NCBI RefSeq assembly: GCF_002237595.1
Contig: NZ_CP022529.1
Span: 3,162,001 to 3,226,000 of the forward strand
Direction: 5' to 3'
Length of the DNA: 64,000 nt
DNA from: Labrenzia sp. VG12
GTDB taxonomy: Bacteria > Pseudomonadota > Alphaproteobacteria > Rhizobiales > Stappiaceae
In this document: one piece after another, positions 1 to 9,652 of the stretch
How positions within the stretch are numbered: the first letter of the stretch is position 1
Layout of the letters: every line of letters begins with the position of its first letter
The notes under the pieces: model-generated
The model's input: the letters and a program-made list of their open reading frames with translations, nothing else
What the model was told of the DNA's origin: nothing
The model's database searches: none
Translations under genes and position numbers: made by a program

Positions 1-91
1 TCGTTCAGGCCGGCCAAGCTCAGCGTGTACCGGGCTCCTGGGCTCTCTGTTGGTCGCTTCAATCGACTGCACAGGATGAAGGGCCCTGAGT

Positions 92-107
92 CCCCGCATG
101 CGCGGGG
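92..107. repeat. Short palindrome of dispersed intergenic type
   Basis: CCCCGC and GCGGGG arms around a short loop, followed by GATGACAG. The same motif style (a perfect 6-8 bp palindrome next to an ATGAC tail) recurs in the intergenic stretches near 41.7 kb and 63.4 kb. The first 178 bases hold no gene that I can support. Confidence 0.4.
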
Positions 108-178
108 ATGACAGACGGCGCAAGCAAAACGTCCAGGGTTCTTCCTTCCGAGGCAAACCGGTCATACCTGGATCGGCC

Positions 179-1396
179 TTATTCCGCTGGAACCGCGTCT
201 TTTGCCGCAGAGCCGGCCTTCCGGTCGGCTTCCTCGACCTCCTCGACCCAGAGGCCGTGATGCTCGCGCGCCCATTGCAGCTCGACTTCGCCGGACCCCA
301 TGGCGTCGTAGGCACCTTCCATGCCGACCGAGCCGATATAGATATGCGCCAGGATCATCGCGATCATCACGAACGCAATGATCGAGTGCCAGAGCTGGGC
401 GTATTGCATCTCCTCGTGCGGCGCCAGGACTGTCGGCAGCGTGCCAAAGCCAAAGAGTTGCGGCAGGCCGGTCGCATTCAGGAGTTCGAAGGTTCCCGCA
501 AACATCGGCATTTCAAACGGAAACAGCAGCGACAGGCCGGAAGCGGAAATCGAGGCGCCGAGGACGATGACACCCCAGAAGATCATCTTCTGGCCGAAAT
601 TGAACTTGCGTGCGGGCGGATGAACGCCTTTTTTCAGGAGGCCTCCGCCGACGGCGATCCATTTCAGATCGGTCTTGTTCGGGATGTTGTGCACCACCCA
701 CATCACGAACACCATGGCGAGCCCGAGCATGAAGGCCCAGGCAACGTTGTTGTGGATCCACTTGGACGCCAGCGCGATCGGAGCGAAGGCATCCTTGCCG
801 ATCAGCGGGATGATCACGAGGCGGCCGAACAGTGTCAGAAGACCGGTCACACCAAGCAGAATGAAAGACCCGGCAAGCAGCCAGTGCCCGAACCGTTCCA
901 CAGCCTTGAAGCGGGTAATGGTCCGGCCGGTTTTCTGGCCGTCGATCCGAATGCGGCCACGGAGCAGGTAAAACAGTCCCAGGAACACAATCGTCGCGCC
1001 AAGCAGATAGGCGCCATAGGTCGCAAGCGGTCCCTTGCGCCATTCCAGCCAGCGCATGCCGCCATCCTGCATGAGGACAGTGGCCTCCTTGCCTCCGGAA
1101 GACACCTTGATATCTGCCGACCCGAAACGCAGCGCGCGCCAGAGTTCCGGATCGGACACCCCACCCAAAGTTCCAAGCTGAGAGGAAAGGCCGGCGGCAG
1201 AATTCGGATCCCCGGTGGCGTTGCGACGGAAATCGTTGTCGACCTTCTCGCCGCGCTGACGCTTCATGATGTCTTCCAGGGTCTGGGCGCCGCCGGTCGC
1301 GGACCGGTCGGGAACGTTTTCCAGAGCCTGGTCCTGCGCAAATCCCTGGGACAGGAAGGCGAAGAGAACAACAACTGCCAAGGCAAGGCGTTTCAT
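179..1396 (-). CDS. Formate dehydrogenase gamma subunit (cytochrome b556 type)
   Basis: Membrane cytochrome b subunit that anchors the formate dehydrogenase and passes electrons from its FeS subunit to quinone. The protein has an N-terminal signal peptide (MKRLALAVVVLFAFLSQGFA), a long periplasmic stretch of about 100 residues, then hydrophobic helices typical of the Ni/Fe-hydrogenase/FDH b-type cytochrome family, with His residues in RFGHWLLAG and LWHSIIAF that could ligate heme. The N-terminal extension makes it much longer than E. coli FdnI (about 217 residues) but is common in alphaproteobacterial versions. An upstream in-frame GTG at 1399 exists; I prefer the ATG at 1396, with GAGGA upstream. 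It is the last gene of the fdhA-beta-gamma set. Confidence 0.9.
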   Translation of the reverse strand: MKRLALAVVVLFAFLSQGFAQDQALENVPDRSATGGAQTLEDIMKRQRGEKVDNDFRRNATGDPNSAAGLSSQLGTLGGVSDPELWRALRFGSADIKVSSGGKEATVLMQDGGMRWLEWRKGPLATYGAYLLGATIVFLGLFYLLRGRIRIDGQKTGRTITRFKAVERFGHWLLAGSFILLGVTGLLTLFGRLVIIPLIGKDAFAPIALASKWIHNNVAWAFMLGLAMVFVMWVVHNIPNKTDLKWIAVGGGLLKKGVHPPARKFNFGQKMIFWGVIVLGASISASGLSLLFPFEMPMFAGTFELLNATGLPQLFGFGTLPTVLAPHEEMQYAQLWHSIIAFVMIAMILAHIYIGSVGMEGAYDAMGSGEVELQWAREHHGLWVEEVEEADRKAGSAAKDAVPAE

Positions 1397-1553
1397 CACC
1401 GGGTCCTCATCATCTTGAAATCTCGGGTTTCGTCATGTCAGACAAACCGGGCGGCACACTGATGTACCGCCCCGCTTTTTGTCGATTGCGGGCACGCGGG
1501 CCCGAAAAGTCCAGTGACGAAGCCCCTCCAACGCCACCAGACATTCCGTCCGA

Positions 1554-2159
1554 TCAGTTGCCCTGACGGCCGTAGGCAGAACCCCAGCCCCAGGCGCCGG
1601 AGCCGAAGCCACGGGCAACCACACGCTCACGGTAGATCGCGGAGACGACGTCCCCATCACCTGCCAGGAGCGCCTTGGTGGAGCACATTTCCGCACAGAT
1701 CGGAAGTTTACCTTCAGCAATACGGTTGCGGCCGTATTTGGCAAACTCCGCGGTCGAGTTGTTCTCTTCCGGACCACCTGCACAGAAGGTGCATTTGTCC
1801 ATCTTGCCGCGTGATCCGAAATTGCCCGCTTGCGGGAATTGCGGCGCGCCGAACGGACAGGCGTAGAAGCAGTAGCCGCAGCCAATGCACAGGTCCTTCG
1901 AGTGAAGCACCACGCCTTCTTCGTTCTGGTAGAAACAATCGACCGGGCACACCGCCATGCAGGGTGCGTCCGAACAGTGCATGCAGGCGACCGAGATCGA
2001 CCGTTCGCCAGGCTTGCCATCATTGATGGTCACCACCCGGCGGCGGTTGATGCCCCAGGGCACCTCATGCTCGTTCTTACAAGCCGTCACACAGGCATTG
2101 CACTCAATGCAACGCTCAGCGTCACAAAGGAACTTAGCCCTCGCTTGTCCAAGTGCCAT
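1554..2159 (-). CDS. fdh3B: Formate dehydrogenase beta subunit (four-cluster ferredoxin)
   Basis: Electron-transfer subunit of 201 residues linking the molybdenum subunit to the cytochrome b. Four cysteine groups are visible: CIECNACVTAC near residue 17, CMHCSDAPCMAVCP near 59, CIGCGYCFYACP near 91 and the CTFC...CAEMC pair near 123/155, the usual set for four [4Fe-4S] clusters in the FdnH/DmsB/NrfC family. It lacks the C-terminal membrane helix of E. coli FdnH. The start lies 12 bases after the fdhA stop codon, on the same strand, so translation is probably coupled. The gene-symbol choice follows the FDH3 family naming and is less certain than the function. Confidence 0.9.
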   Translation of the reverse strand: MALGQARAKFLCDAERCIECNACVTACKNEHEVPWGINRRRVVTINDGKPGERSISVACMHCSDAPCMAVCPVDCFYQNEEGVVLHSKDLCIGCGYCFYACPFGAPQFPQAGNFGSRGKMDKCTFCAGGPEENNSTAEFAKYGRNRIAEGKLPICAEMCSTKALLAGDGDVVSAIYRERVVARGFGSGAWGWGSAYGRQGN

Positions 2160-2171
2160 TGCATTTCCTCC

Positions 2172-5063
2172 TTACGCTGCCGAGATCTTGCAGAGAGTGG
2201 CTTTGGTCTCCTGCATCTGGGTGACCGAATCGTAGCCGTAGGTCTGCGCCGTGTTGGTGCTTTCGCCCAGGACATACGGATCGGCTCCCGACGGATACTT
2301 GGACCGCTGGTCTTCGCCCTGGAAATGGCCGCCGAAGTGGAACGGCATGAAGGCAACGCCCTCGCCGACCCGTTCGGTCACCATCGCCATGACCTTGACC
2401 TTGCCGCCTTCCGGACCTTCAACCCAGACCTGCGCGCCGTCCCGCACCCCGAGATTGTTCGCATCTCGTGGATTGATTTCGACGAACATGTCCTGCTGAA
2501 GCTCGGCAAGCCATGGGTTTGACCGGGTTTCATCCCCGCCGCCTTCATATTCCACCAGTCGGCCGGACGTCAGGATAATCGGGTAATCCTTGGAGAAGTC
2601 CTGCTTCTGGATGGAAGCGTAAAGCGTCGGCAGGCGGTAGAATTTCCGGTCCTCGTAGGTCGGATAATCTGCCACCAGGTCCCGGCGGTTGGTGTAGAGC
2701 GGCTCGCGGTGGAGCGGGATCGGATCCGGGAAAGTCCAGACCACGGCTCGCGCCTTTGCGTTGCCGAATGGGGCGCAGCCATGTTTGATGGCAACCCTCT
2801 GGATACCGCCGGAGAGGTCGGTCTTCCAGTTGGTCTTCGGTCCTGCAACCGCATCGATGGCAGCCCGTTCCTCGTCGGTCAGATCACCATCCCAGCCGAG
2901 ATCAATCAGCATCTGCATGGTGAACTCGGGATAGCCGTCCTGGATTTCCGCGCCCGGGTTGGAAACGCCGTCTGCCAACAGGTTCTGGCCGTCGCGCTCC
3001 ACACCGAAACGGGCCCGGAAGCACAGGCCTCCTTCCGCAACAGGCTTGGACATGTCGTAGAGGTTCGGTGTGCCCGGATGCTTCATTTCCGGCGTACCCC
3101 AGCAGGGCCACGGCATGCCGTAATAGTCGCCGTCATTCGGGCCACCCACGGCCTGCAGCGTCGTTCTGTCGAAGGTGTGCTGGTTGGCCATGTGCGACTT
3201 GATCCGCTCCGGCGACTGACCGGTGTAACCGATCGTCCAGAGGCCGCGGTTCAGTTCGCGGGTGATATCCTCGATGTTCGGTGTTTCCGCATCTTCCATC
3301 TCGATGTTGCGGAAGAGACGGTCGCCCCAGCCGAACTTGTTCGCGAACTTGGCCATGATCACATGATCCGGCAGGCTCTCGAACAGCGGTTCCACCACCT
3401 TGTCGCGCCACTGCAGTGAGCGGTTCGACGCGGTCACGGAGCCCCGGGTTTCGAACTGGGTACAGGCCGGCAGCAGATAGACACCGTCCGTGCGGTCATG
3501 AAGCACGGCAGAGACCGTCGGATACGGGTCGACCACGACCAGTGTATCCAGCTGTTCCATCGCTTTCTTCATTTCCACCATGCGGGTCTGGGAGTTCGGG
3601 GCATGTCCCCAAAGCACCATGGCCCGGACCGCGTTGGGCTGGTCGGTATTGGCCGGATCTTCCAGAACACCGTCGATCCAGCGGCTGACCGGGATACCGG
3701 TCAGGTTCATGAGGTTCTTCTCTTTGCCATCTGCACCAGTGGTGGTGGCGAACTGGCCTTTCAGCCAGTCGAGATCCTCGTCCCAGACACGTGACCAGTG
3801 GCCCCAGGCCCCAGCCGACAGGCCATAATAGCCCGGCAACGTGTGGCTCAGAACGCCAAGGTCCGTTGCGCCCTGCACGTTGTCATGGCCACGGAAGATG
3901 TTGGTACCACCGCCGGAGGTACCCATGTTTCCGAGAGCAAGCTGCAGGATGCAGTAGGCGCGGGTGTTGTTGTTGCCGTTGGTGTGCTGGGTGCCGCCCA
4001 TGCACCAGATCACGGTGCCCGGACGGTTGTTGGCAAGCGTCCGCGCCACGCGTTTCAGCTGGCTTTCCGGCGTGCCGGTCACACGCTCGACTTCATCCGG
4101 CGTCCAGCGGGCGACTTCCTCGCGGATCTGGTCCATGCCCCAGACACGGGTGCGGATGAACTCCTTGTCCTCCCAGCCATTGTCGAAGATGTGCCAGAGA
4201 ATGCCCCAGACCAGGGCGACGTCGGTGCCCGGGCGGAAACGCACATATTCGTCGGCATGGGCCGCCGTTCGGGTGAAGCGCGGATCACAGACGATCACCG
4301 GCGCGTTGTTCTGTTCCTTGGCACGCAGCACATGCAGCAGGGAAACCGGATGGGCTTCCGCGGGATTGCCGCCGATGATGAAGATCGCCTTGGAATTATG
4401 GATGTCGTTGTAGCTGTTGGTCATGGCGCCGTAGCCCCATGTGTTGGCTACGCCGGCAACCGTTGTGGAGTGACAGATACGGGCCTGGTGATCCACATTG
4501 TTCGTGCCCCAATAGGCTGCGAACTTGCGGAACAGATAGGCTTGCTCGTTATTGTGCTTGGCCGAGCCGAGCCAGTAGACGCTGTCCGGGCCGCTTTCTT
4601 CCCGGATCTGCATCATCTGGTCGCCGATCTCGTTGATCGCCTCGTCCCAGCTGATGCGCTTCCACTCGCCGCCTTCCTTTTTCATCGGATATTTCAGCCG
4701 GCGCTCGCCATGGGCGTGTTCGCGGACGGCCGCGCCTTTCGCGCAGTGGGCGCCGAGGTTGAACGGGCTGTCCCATCCGGGCTCCTGGCCGACCCAGACG
4801 CCGTTGGAGACTTCCGCAATCACGGTGCAGCCGACGGAACAGTGGGTACAGACGGATTTAACAAGATCGACCGCGTTGCTGCCAGCTTGCGCCTCAGCCC
4901 TGGTCACGGAACCGCCTGTGGCGGTGATGGCGGCAAGGCCGCCTGCGGCAAGACCGGATCCTTTCAGGAAGGTCCGGCGGTCTACCGATTTGTGTGCAGC
5001 GTCTCTAAGGATACTTGCACCCTGGGGGCGTCGCGCAACCCCATTGGTCTTTTTCCTAAGCAT
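2172..5063 (-). CDS. fdhA: Formate dehydrogenase alpha subunit, Cys-type, Tat-exported
   Basis: Catalytic molybdenum (or tungsten) bis-MGD subunit, 963 residues, oxidising formate to CO2. A twin-arginine motif RRTFLK sits at residues 29-34, so it acts in the periplasm. C72, C75, C79 and C107 form the N-terminal [4Fe-4S] site. The catalytic position reads QARICHS with C197 followed by H198, so this is a cysteine enzyme and not a selenoprotein; no in-frame TGA is needed. The molybdopterin oxidoreductase core and the C-terminal molydopterin-dinucleotide-binding domain (RSNPWLAEL region onward) are intact. It is the first gene of the three-subunit set and is preceded by a Tat micro-protein and a TorD-type chaperone. 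Confidence 0.95.
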   Translation of the reverse strand: MLRKKTNGVARRPQGASILRDAAHKSVDRRTFLKGSGLAAGGLAAITATGGSVTRAEAQAGSNAVDLVKSVCTHCSVGCTVIAEVSNGVWVGQEPGWDSPFNLGAHCAKGAAVREHAHGERRLKYPMKKEGGEWKRISWDEAINEIGDQMMQIREESGPDSVYWLGSAKHNNEQAYLFRKFAAYWGTNNVDHQARICHSTTVAGVANTWGYGAMTNSYNDIHNSKAIFIIGGNPAEAHPVSLLHVLRAKEQNNAPVIVCDPRFTRTAAHADEYVRFRPGTDVALVWGILWHIFDNGWEDKEFIRTRVWGMDQIREEVARWTPDEVERVTGTPESQLKRVARTLANNRPGTVIWCMGGTQHTNGNNNTRAYCILQLALGNMGTSGGGTNIFRGHDNVQGATDLGVLSHTLPGYYGLSAGAWGHWSRVWDEDLDWLKGQFATTTGADGKEKNLMNLTGIPVSRWIDGVLEDPANTDQPNAVRAMVLWGHAPNSQTRMVEMKKAMEQLDTLVVVDPYPTVSAVLHDRTDGVYLLPACTQFETRGSVTASNRSLQWRDKVVEPLFESLPDHVIMAKFANKFGWGDRLFRNIEMEDAETPNIEDITRELNRGLWTIGYTGQSPERIKSHMANQHTFDRTTLQAVGGPNDGDYYGMPWPCWGTPEMKHPGTPNLYDMSKPVAEGGLCFRARFGVERDGQNLLADGVSNPGAEIQDGYPEFTMQMLIDLGWDGDLTDEERAAIDAVAGPKTNWKTDLSGGIQRVAIKHGCAPFGNAKARAVVWTFPDPIPLHREPLYTNRRDLVADYPTYEDRKFYRLPTLYASIQKQDFSKDYPIILTSGRLVEYEGGGDETRSNPWLAELQQDMFVEINPRDANNLGVRDGAQVWVEGPEGGKVKVMAMVTERVGEGVAFMPFHFGGHFQGEDQRSKYPSGADPYVLGESTNTAQTYGYDSVTQMQETKATLCKISAA

Positions 5064-5266
5064 GTTGCCCTACCTTGCTTGTATCGAACTCGATACGGCT
5101 GGGTTGGATGTCAGTGTCCGGCCGTCGGGCGTCACGCAACCATTGGCCGGGGCAAATGAGATCAGAAAAAGGTCGCCTTATCTGACGGCCGTGTCACTGA
5201 TCCTGTCCAACGTCTTCGAGCATCGGATCTGCGAACTTCAGCAAAAGGGATGCTCAGGGCGTCCGG

Positions 5267-5467
5267 TCAGAACCGGGCGCTGTCGAAATAGGCGCGGGTA
5301 TGCGCCGTGTCCTGCATCTTGTCCGAAGACAGATCAGGGGTCGCAGCTTCGGCAGTCCCGCCTGCGGCTGTCGCAGCCACGGCAACGGGCGCCGAAAGAG
5401 CGGCCAGTTTCAGGAAATCCCGGCGGCCAGTGCCCTCTTTGGGCTCCGCCTGTTCGGGTCGTTTCAT
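5267..5467 (-). CDS. Formate dehydrogenase region Tat-target micro-protein (FdhX-like)
   Basis: A 66-residue protein with a twin-arginine signal (RRDFLKLAALS) and a short tail of about 25 residues after the AEA site. Such proteins are a recognised small family found just upstream of formate dehydrogenase genes; their role is not established, but a part in export or maturation of the catalytic subunit is often assumed. The start ATG at 5467 is well supported by AGGAGG about 10 bases upstream. It lies between the TorD-type chaperone gene and fdhA, all on the minus strand. Confidence 0.85.
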   Translation of the reverse strand: MKRPEQAEPKEGTGRRDFLKLAALSAPVAVAATAAGGTAEAATPDLSSDKMQDTAHTRAYFDSARF

Positions 5468-5525
5468 CGCAGCAATCCTCCTCTCCTTGCGGCGGCTCCA
5501 GCCGCCTAAATTGCCTACGCAAGCT

Positions 5526-6134
5526 CTAGTTGGGCAGCATTTCGAAAGCCTCGGCTTCGACCTCCATGAACTGCCGCCCCAACGAGCCGACCGCCCCGTA
5601 AAAAACGGAACTCTTGGTCGCCTCAAGATCGGTGAAGAAGTGAACGGCCCAGGGCTCGATATGGGCCTTGAAGAATTCGCGCTGACCGGCAACCGGCGTG
5701 ACGGAGCCGAAGCGGCCCGTGATCAGGCCGGCCATCATTTCCATCAGCGATGCGATATTGTCTTCCGGCTCGTGTTTACCGTCGGCGCGCTGGATCCCTC
5801 GCGACATCATGTCGGCACGCAGGTTGGCCAGCGGTTTTTCATTGAGGAAACCGGTCAGATAGTGACTGGCATAGGGGAGAAGTTCGCCACGCCCGAGCCC
5901 GATGAAGAGCGTATTGAACTCCCGCTCCACCGTTTCCGGCGCGGTCACCGGCGCGATCCGGGCCAGCACATCCAGCGATCGGCCGATCGGCGTATCGCTG
6001 CCCTTGAGCGCTGCGATCTGACCAAGCAGAACCCCGTCGGCGGGTGCGGCCAACAGAGTTCCAAGAAAGTCATAAAGGTCTGCCCGGGCCTGATCTTCCG
6101 GGTCAATCACAAATTCCCTGACCACTGCGGACAT
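5526..6134 (-). CDS. TorD/DmsD-family maturation chaperone for formate dehydrogenase
   Basis: All-helical cytoplasmic chaperone, about 202 residues, of the TorD family, which binds the Tat leader of molybdoenzymes until cofactor loading is finished. Seen: the LYDFLGTLLAAP start, the E-FNTLFIG-GRGELLPYASHYLTGF core typical of the family, and the EPEDNIASLMEMMAGL stretch. The start is taken at the ATG in MSAVVREF at 6134, behind GGAGGAAGG; a longer frame reaches 6173 without a ribosome site. It is first in the minus-strand run chaperone, micro-protein, fdhA, beta, gamma, so FdhA is the likely client. Confidence 0.88.
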   Translation of the reverse strand: MSAVVREFVIDPEDQARADLYDFLGTLLAAPADGVLLGQIAALKGSDTPIGRSLDVLARIAPVTAPETVEREFNTLFIGLGRGELLPYASHYLTGFLNEKPLANLRADMMSRGIQRADGKHEPEDNIASLMEMMAGLITGRFGSVTPVAGQREFFKAHIEPWAVHFFTDLEATKSSVFYGAVGSLGRQFMEVEAEAFEMLPN

Positions 6135-6218
6135 ACGCCGCCTTCCTCCCTCACTGCGCGGTACGGGTACCACCCCTGTTGTTGTAAAACCGATTTCGAC
6201 CCGACATAGACTTTAGTA

Positions 6219-6902
6219 TTACGAATAGTCGAAGCGAAGCCGTCGTTTTCTTGGCGGGGGGATATCTACCTGTTCATCTAGGGCAGATTCTTCCAAATCA
6301 AGTGTAACCGCGTCCTCTTCAGAAGATTGGACGAGGTCGTCACCTTGCGTCAATTGAAAAAGTGCTTTTCTTTTTTCAACCAGATCGTTTTGCGTTGCAG
6401 TATTTTCTTTGCGCTGCACACTTTCTGCGTCGGACGCCACCGCGGCACTGTCTTCCTCCGGCGGGGCGTCCGGCTCGCTTTCTGGCTCCGCTTCGGTGAG
6501 TTCTGCGAACTTGTCGAACATGCCCTTGCCAACCTGGTAGACGGTCTGCATGTCGGAGATCACCGTCGCCGCGTCTGTGTAATCCTCCGCGTAGTCGACA
6601 AGGCCATCAAGATTGGCCAGCACCGGGTTCAGGGTCCAGAGCCGCCTGAGCGCGCGCCGGCGCAGACGCTCCGGAACAGCAGCGCCCAGAAACCTCTTGA
6701 AGTCATCGCTTTCGTTCAGGCTGTCGGGATCCGGAAGGCCAAGCTCTTCCAGGATCTCCTCATCCGGCATCTCTTCCAGCCTCGACCGCTCCCCGGCAAC
6801 GGCTTCGGCCACCCTTTCAGCCTGCTCGGCCTCCTCCGCTGCCCGGACAGCTGCCTTGCGCCGGGACCAGAAGTCGCCAGGTGTGTCGTCGCCGCCCGTC
6901 AC
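6219..6902 (-). CDS. DUF3306 family protein
   Basis: A 227-residue acidic protein with the N-terminal DFWSRRKAAVR motif and the LP-PDSLNESDDFKRFLGAAVPERLRRRALRRLW block characteristic of DUF3306. The C-terminal third is low-complexity, rich in Glu, Asp, Ser and Ala, and ends in a basic PPRKRRLRF tail. No enzyme motif is visible. DUF3306 and DUF3305 genes occur together next to Cys-type formate dehydrogenases; the function is unknown. Its start overlaps the end of the DUF3305 gene by four bases, so the two are translationally coupled. Confidence 0.8.
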   Translation of the reverse strand: MTGGDDTPGDFWSRRKAAVRAAEEAEQAERVAEAVAGERSRLEEMPDEEILEELGLPDPDSLNESDDFKRFLGAAVPERLRRRALRRLWTLNPVLANLDGLVDYAEDYTDAATVISDMQTVYQVGKGMFDKFAELTEAEPESEPDAPPEEDSAAVASDAESVQRKENTATQNDLVEKRKALFQLTQGDDLVQSSEEDAVTLDLEESALDEQVDIPPPRKRRLRFDYS

Positions 6903-7468
6903 TGCAACGTGTCCTTCGGTTTTCGTCCGGGAGACCGGTAAACGTCGCTCAACTGCTTGATGCGTGGATCGCCGATCCCATCCTCGACAAGATCGATGCG
7001 TTTCTTGTCACGCTTGCGCTTGATGAAGATCTCTTCTTCATGATGGGTCTCGACAAAATCCCGGATCCAGGCGATCAGGCCGGGAGGCATCGGGATCTTC
7101 TCAACCTGGACTTCGCTGGAATCGGCATAGTCCTGCCCCTCATAGGCGGAAGCCGTCACAAGGGCGACTTCCAGCGGCACTTCGGCCTCGATTTCCTCAA
7201 CCGGGCGCAGCACCACATAGACAGACGGGACCTTGTCGGAGAGTGCCGTCAGATAGGCTTCGGTATCCGCCCGGTGCAGTTCGAGCGGAACCGTTGCGGC
7301 ATGATATTCAACCGCCTCGCCTTCCTCGCGCAGCACCGCCCAATCGGCCGGCCCCGCTCCTGGCAGGACCGAGACCGGGCGCCACGAAAATTTCTGCCAT
7401 TTGGTCACGCCGGGCAGGCGCCGGACCACGACGCCAAGCGGCATGGTCCGCGTCCGTTCCGTATTCAC
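6899..7468 (-). CDS. DUF3305 family protein
   Basis: Soluble protein of about 189 residues with the conserved PLGVVVRRLPGVTKWQKFSW start and a VYVVLR centre seen in DUF3305 members. The C-terminal part carries a basic IKRKRDKKR segment. I start it at the GTG of VNTERTRT (7468), which has GGGAGG about 10 bases upstream; a TTG at 7495 and an ATG at 7444 are alternatives. It overlaps the DUF3306 gene by ATGA and is divergent from the polyferredoxin gene. Its role in formate dehydrogenase maturation or electron flow is inferred only from its place. Confidence 0.8.
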   Translation of the reverse strand: MNTERTRTMPLGVVVRRLPGVTKWQKFSWRPVSVLPGAGPADWAVLREEGEAVEYHAATVPLELHRADTEAYLTALSDKVPSVYVVLRPVEEIEAEVPLEVALVTASAYEGQDYADSSEVQVEKIPMPPGLIAWIRDFVETHHEEEIFIKRKRDKKRIDLVEDGIGDPRIKQLSDVYRSPGRKPKDTLQ

Positions 7469-7671
7469 AGCCAAGCATCCTCCCAGATCCGGCAATCGGA
7501 CTTAGTTTCTTATCCTGCTAATGCTGTCGCATGTCCGACAAATTTCAAGCCCCGCAGAAGTCGAACTTGACGCAGGTGAAGCTGCGCCCTTGTTATGGTG
7601 AGTGGGATTCGTCGAAACGCCCGGCTGAAAAGGGCATCGACAATCCAAGCGGGGGAGAGGACGCGCACAAG

Positions 7672-9636
7672 ATGACGGAGACAAAGCTGCTGCTTTGTGA
7701 CTGCCTGAAGTCTCAGGCGATCGATGCCGAAGCCATTGAAAACGCGAGCGGTTTGACCTGCTCGAAAGTGCATACTGAACTTTGCCGGAAGGAAGCGGGT
7801 TTTGCCGAAGACGCGCTCAGGGCAGGAAATGTCGTCATTGCCTGCCAGCAGGAGCGACAGGCTTTTGAGGACCTAGCGGCGGAGTTGGAGGTCGCTGATC
7901 CGGTTTTTGTCGACATTCGCGACCGGGCCGGCTGGACCGTAGACGCGAGTTCGGTCACGCCCAAGATGGCGGCACTCATTGCCGACGCCCTGTTGCCGCA
8001 TCCCGGCGAGAAGGTCATGGACATCTCGTCCACCGGCACCTGTCTGATCCTGGGAGATACCGAGCCTGCTCTTGCCGCAGCAGCGGACCTCTGCAACACG
8101 CTCAGCGTGACCGTGCTGCTCGCCCCAGAAGCCGAACTTCCTGTGAGTGACGACAGACGCTTCGACATCGTGCGCGGCCGCCTGAAATCGGCAACGGGTG
8201 CCCTGGGTCAGTTCAAACTCACCTTCGATGCCCTGCAGGAGCGCATTCCGGGGGGCCGCGGCGCCCCCGCCTGGACAGAGCCCAAAAACGGCGGCCGGAC
8301 TGAATGCGATATTGTTATTGATCTCCGCCGCACCCAGCCACTCTTCCCGGCCGCCGAGAAGCGCGAAGGTTATTTGCGCGCCGACCCGGGCAGCGCAGAT
8401 GCCTTCCGGCGCGCCGTTCTGGAAGCCTCCCAACTGATCGGCACTTTCGAAAAACCGATCCACATTCGTCTCGATGAAACGCTCTGCGCCCACTCCCGCG
8501 CGCAGAAAACCGGTTGCAGCCGTTGCCTTGATCTGTGCCCGACCGGCGCGATCACACCGGCCGGGGATCACGTTGCCGTTGACGCCATTATCTGTGCCGG
8601 TTGCGGCAGCTGTTCCGCGGCCTGCCCCTCCGGCGCGATTTCCTATGATGCGCCACCTGTCGCCCACACTTTTCAGCGCCTGAAGACACTTGCCTCCAGC
8701 TGGCGCAAACTGAGCGACACGGCCCCGCGTCTTCTGGTTCATGACAGTGGCCATGGAGCCGACCTGATCCGCCTGAGCGCCCGCTATGGCAAGGGCCTGC
8801 CGGCCGATGTCATTCCGATGGAAATGCCCGGGCTTGCCGGGTTCGGCCATGCCGAAGCCCTGGGCGCCCTGGCATCCGGTTTCAGCTCAGTCACGCTGCT
8901 TGCCTCTCCGACGACGGAAACCGACGGCATTCCCTTCCAGGTCGAGCTTGGCAACACGCTTGCCGGCCAGAACCGCATTTCCGTGATCGAGCCGACCGAT
9001 CCGGATCAGCTGGAAGCGGCCCTTTACCTTGAACCTGCCTCGGCGCTGACCGAGCAACCGATCCTGCCGCTCGGGACGCGGCGCCAGATCACACGGCTTG
9101 CGGCAAAGGCGATCCATCCGGAAGGCAGCGTTCTGCCCCTGCCCACCGGTGCCCCTTATGGTTCTGTCACACTCGACCAGGACGCCTGCACACTTTGCCT
9201 GTCCTGTGTTTCCCTGTGCCCATCCGGAGCGCTCAAGGAAAATCCGGATCAACCGCAACTGCGTTTCCAGGAAGATGCCTGTCTGCAATGCGGCATCTGC
9301 ACCAACATTTGCCCCGAAAGCGCTCTGAGCCTCGATCCGCGCCTCAATCTTGCCGACGAGGCGCTCCGTCCGCGCGTGCTCAAGGAAGAAGAACCGTTCC
9401 ACTGCGTTGAATGCGGCAAGCCGTTCGGCGTGCGCTCGATGGTCGAACGCATGACAGAAAAACTCGCCGGCAATCACTCCATGTTCCAGGACAACAAGGC
9501 CGCCCGGCTGATCCAGATGTGCGACGACTGCCGGGTCAATTCGGTCTACCACTCGGAGAACAATCCATTCGCCATGGGCGAGCGGCCGCGCGTGCGCACC
9601 ACCGATGACTATATCAGCAAGCGGCGCGATCATTGA
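7672..9636 (+). CDS. Large 4Fe-4S polyferredoxin associated with formate dehydrogenase
   Basis: A 654-residue cytoplasmic iron-sulfur protein without a signal peptide. Four ferredoxin-type cysteine groups are seen: CSRCLDLCP and CAGCGSCSAACP in the middle, CTLCLSCVSLCP and CLQCGICTNICP in the C-terminal third, enough for four [4Fe-4S] clusters. Further Cys pairs occur at the N terminus (CDCLK...CSK) and at the C terminus (HCVECGKPF and MCDDCR, possibly zinc-binding). It is thought to carry electrons for or repair the formate dehydrogenase; this is inferred from its neighbours. The start at 7672 follows GGGGGAGAGG. An in-frame extension to 7531 has no ribosome site. Confidence 0.85.
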   Translation: MTETKLLLCDCLKSQAIDAEAIENASGLTCSKVHTELCRKEAGFAEDALRAGNVVIACQQERQAFEDLAAELEVADPVFVDIRDRAGWTVDASSVTPKMAALIADALLPHPGEKVMDISSTGTCLILGDTEPALAAAADLCNTLSVTVLLAPEAELPVSDDRRFDIVRGRLKSATGALGQFKLTFDALQERIPGGRGAPAWTEPKNGGRTECDIVIDLRRTQPLFPAAEKREGYLRADPGSADAFRRAVLEASQLIGTFEKPIHIRLDETLCAHSRAQKTGCSRCLDLCPTGAITPAGDHVAVDAIICAGCGSCSAACPSGAISYDAPPVAHTFQRLKTLASSWRKLSDTAPRLLVHDSGHGADLIRLSARYGKGLPADVIPMEMPGLAGFGHAEALGALASGFSSVTLLASPTTETDGIPFQVELGNTLAGQNRISVIEPTDPDQLEAALYLEPASALTEQPILPLGTRRQITRLAAKAIHPEGSVLPLPTGAPYGSVTLDQDACTLCLSCVSLCPSGALKENPDQPQLRFQEDACLQCGICTNICPESALSLDPRLNLADEALRPRVLKEEEPFHCVECGKPFGVRSMVERMTEKLAGNHSMFQDNKAARLIQMCDDCRVNSVYHSENNPFAMGERPRVRTTDDYISKRRDH

Positions 9637-9652
9637 CGGATGTAGCAGGCAC

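Noticed and set aside
98..1462. Long plus-strand frame opposite the cytochrome b gene
   Set aside because: It is antisense to a clear membrane protein gene and encodes a Gln/His/Arg-rich product without any family signal.
2172..5063. Selenocysteine in FdhA
   Set aside because: The catalytic position is encoded as Cys (ARICHS) and there is no in-frame TGA.
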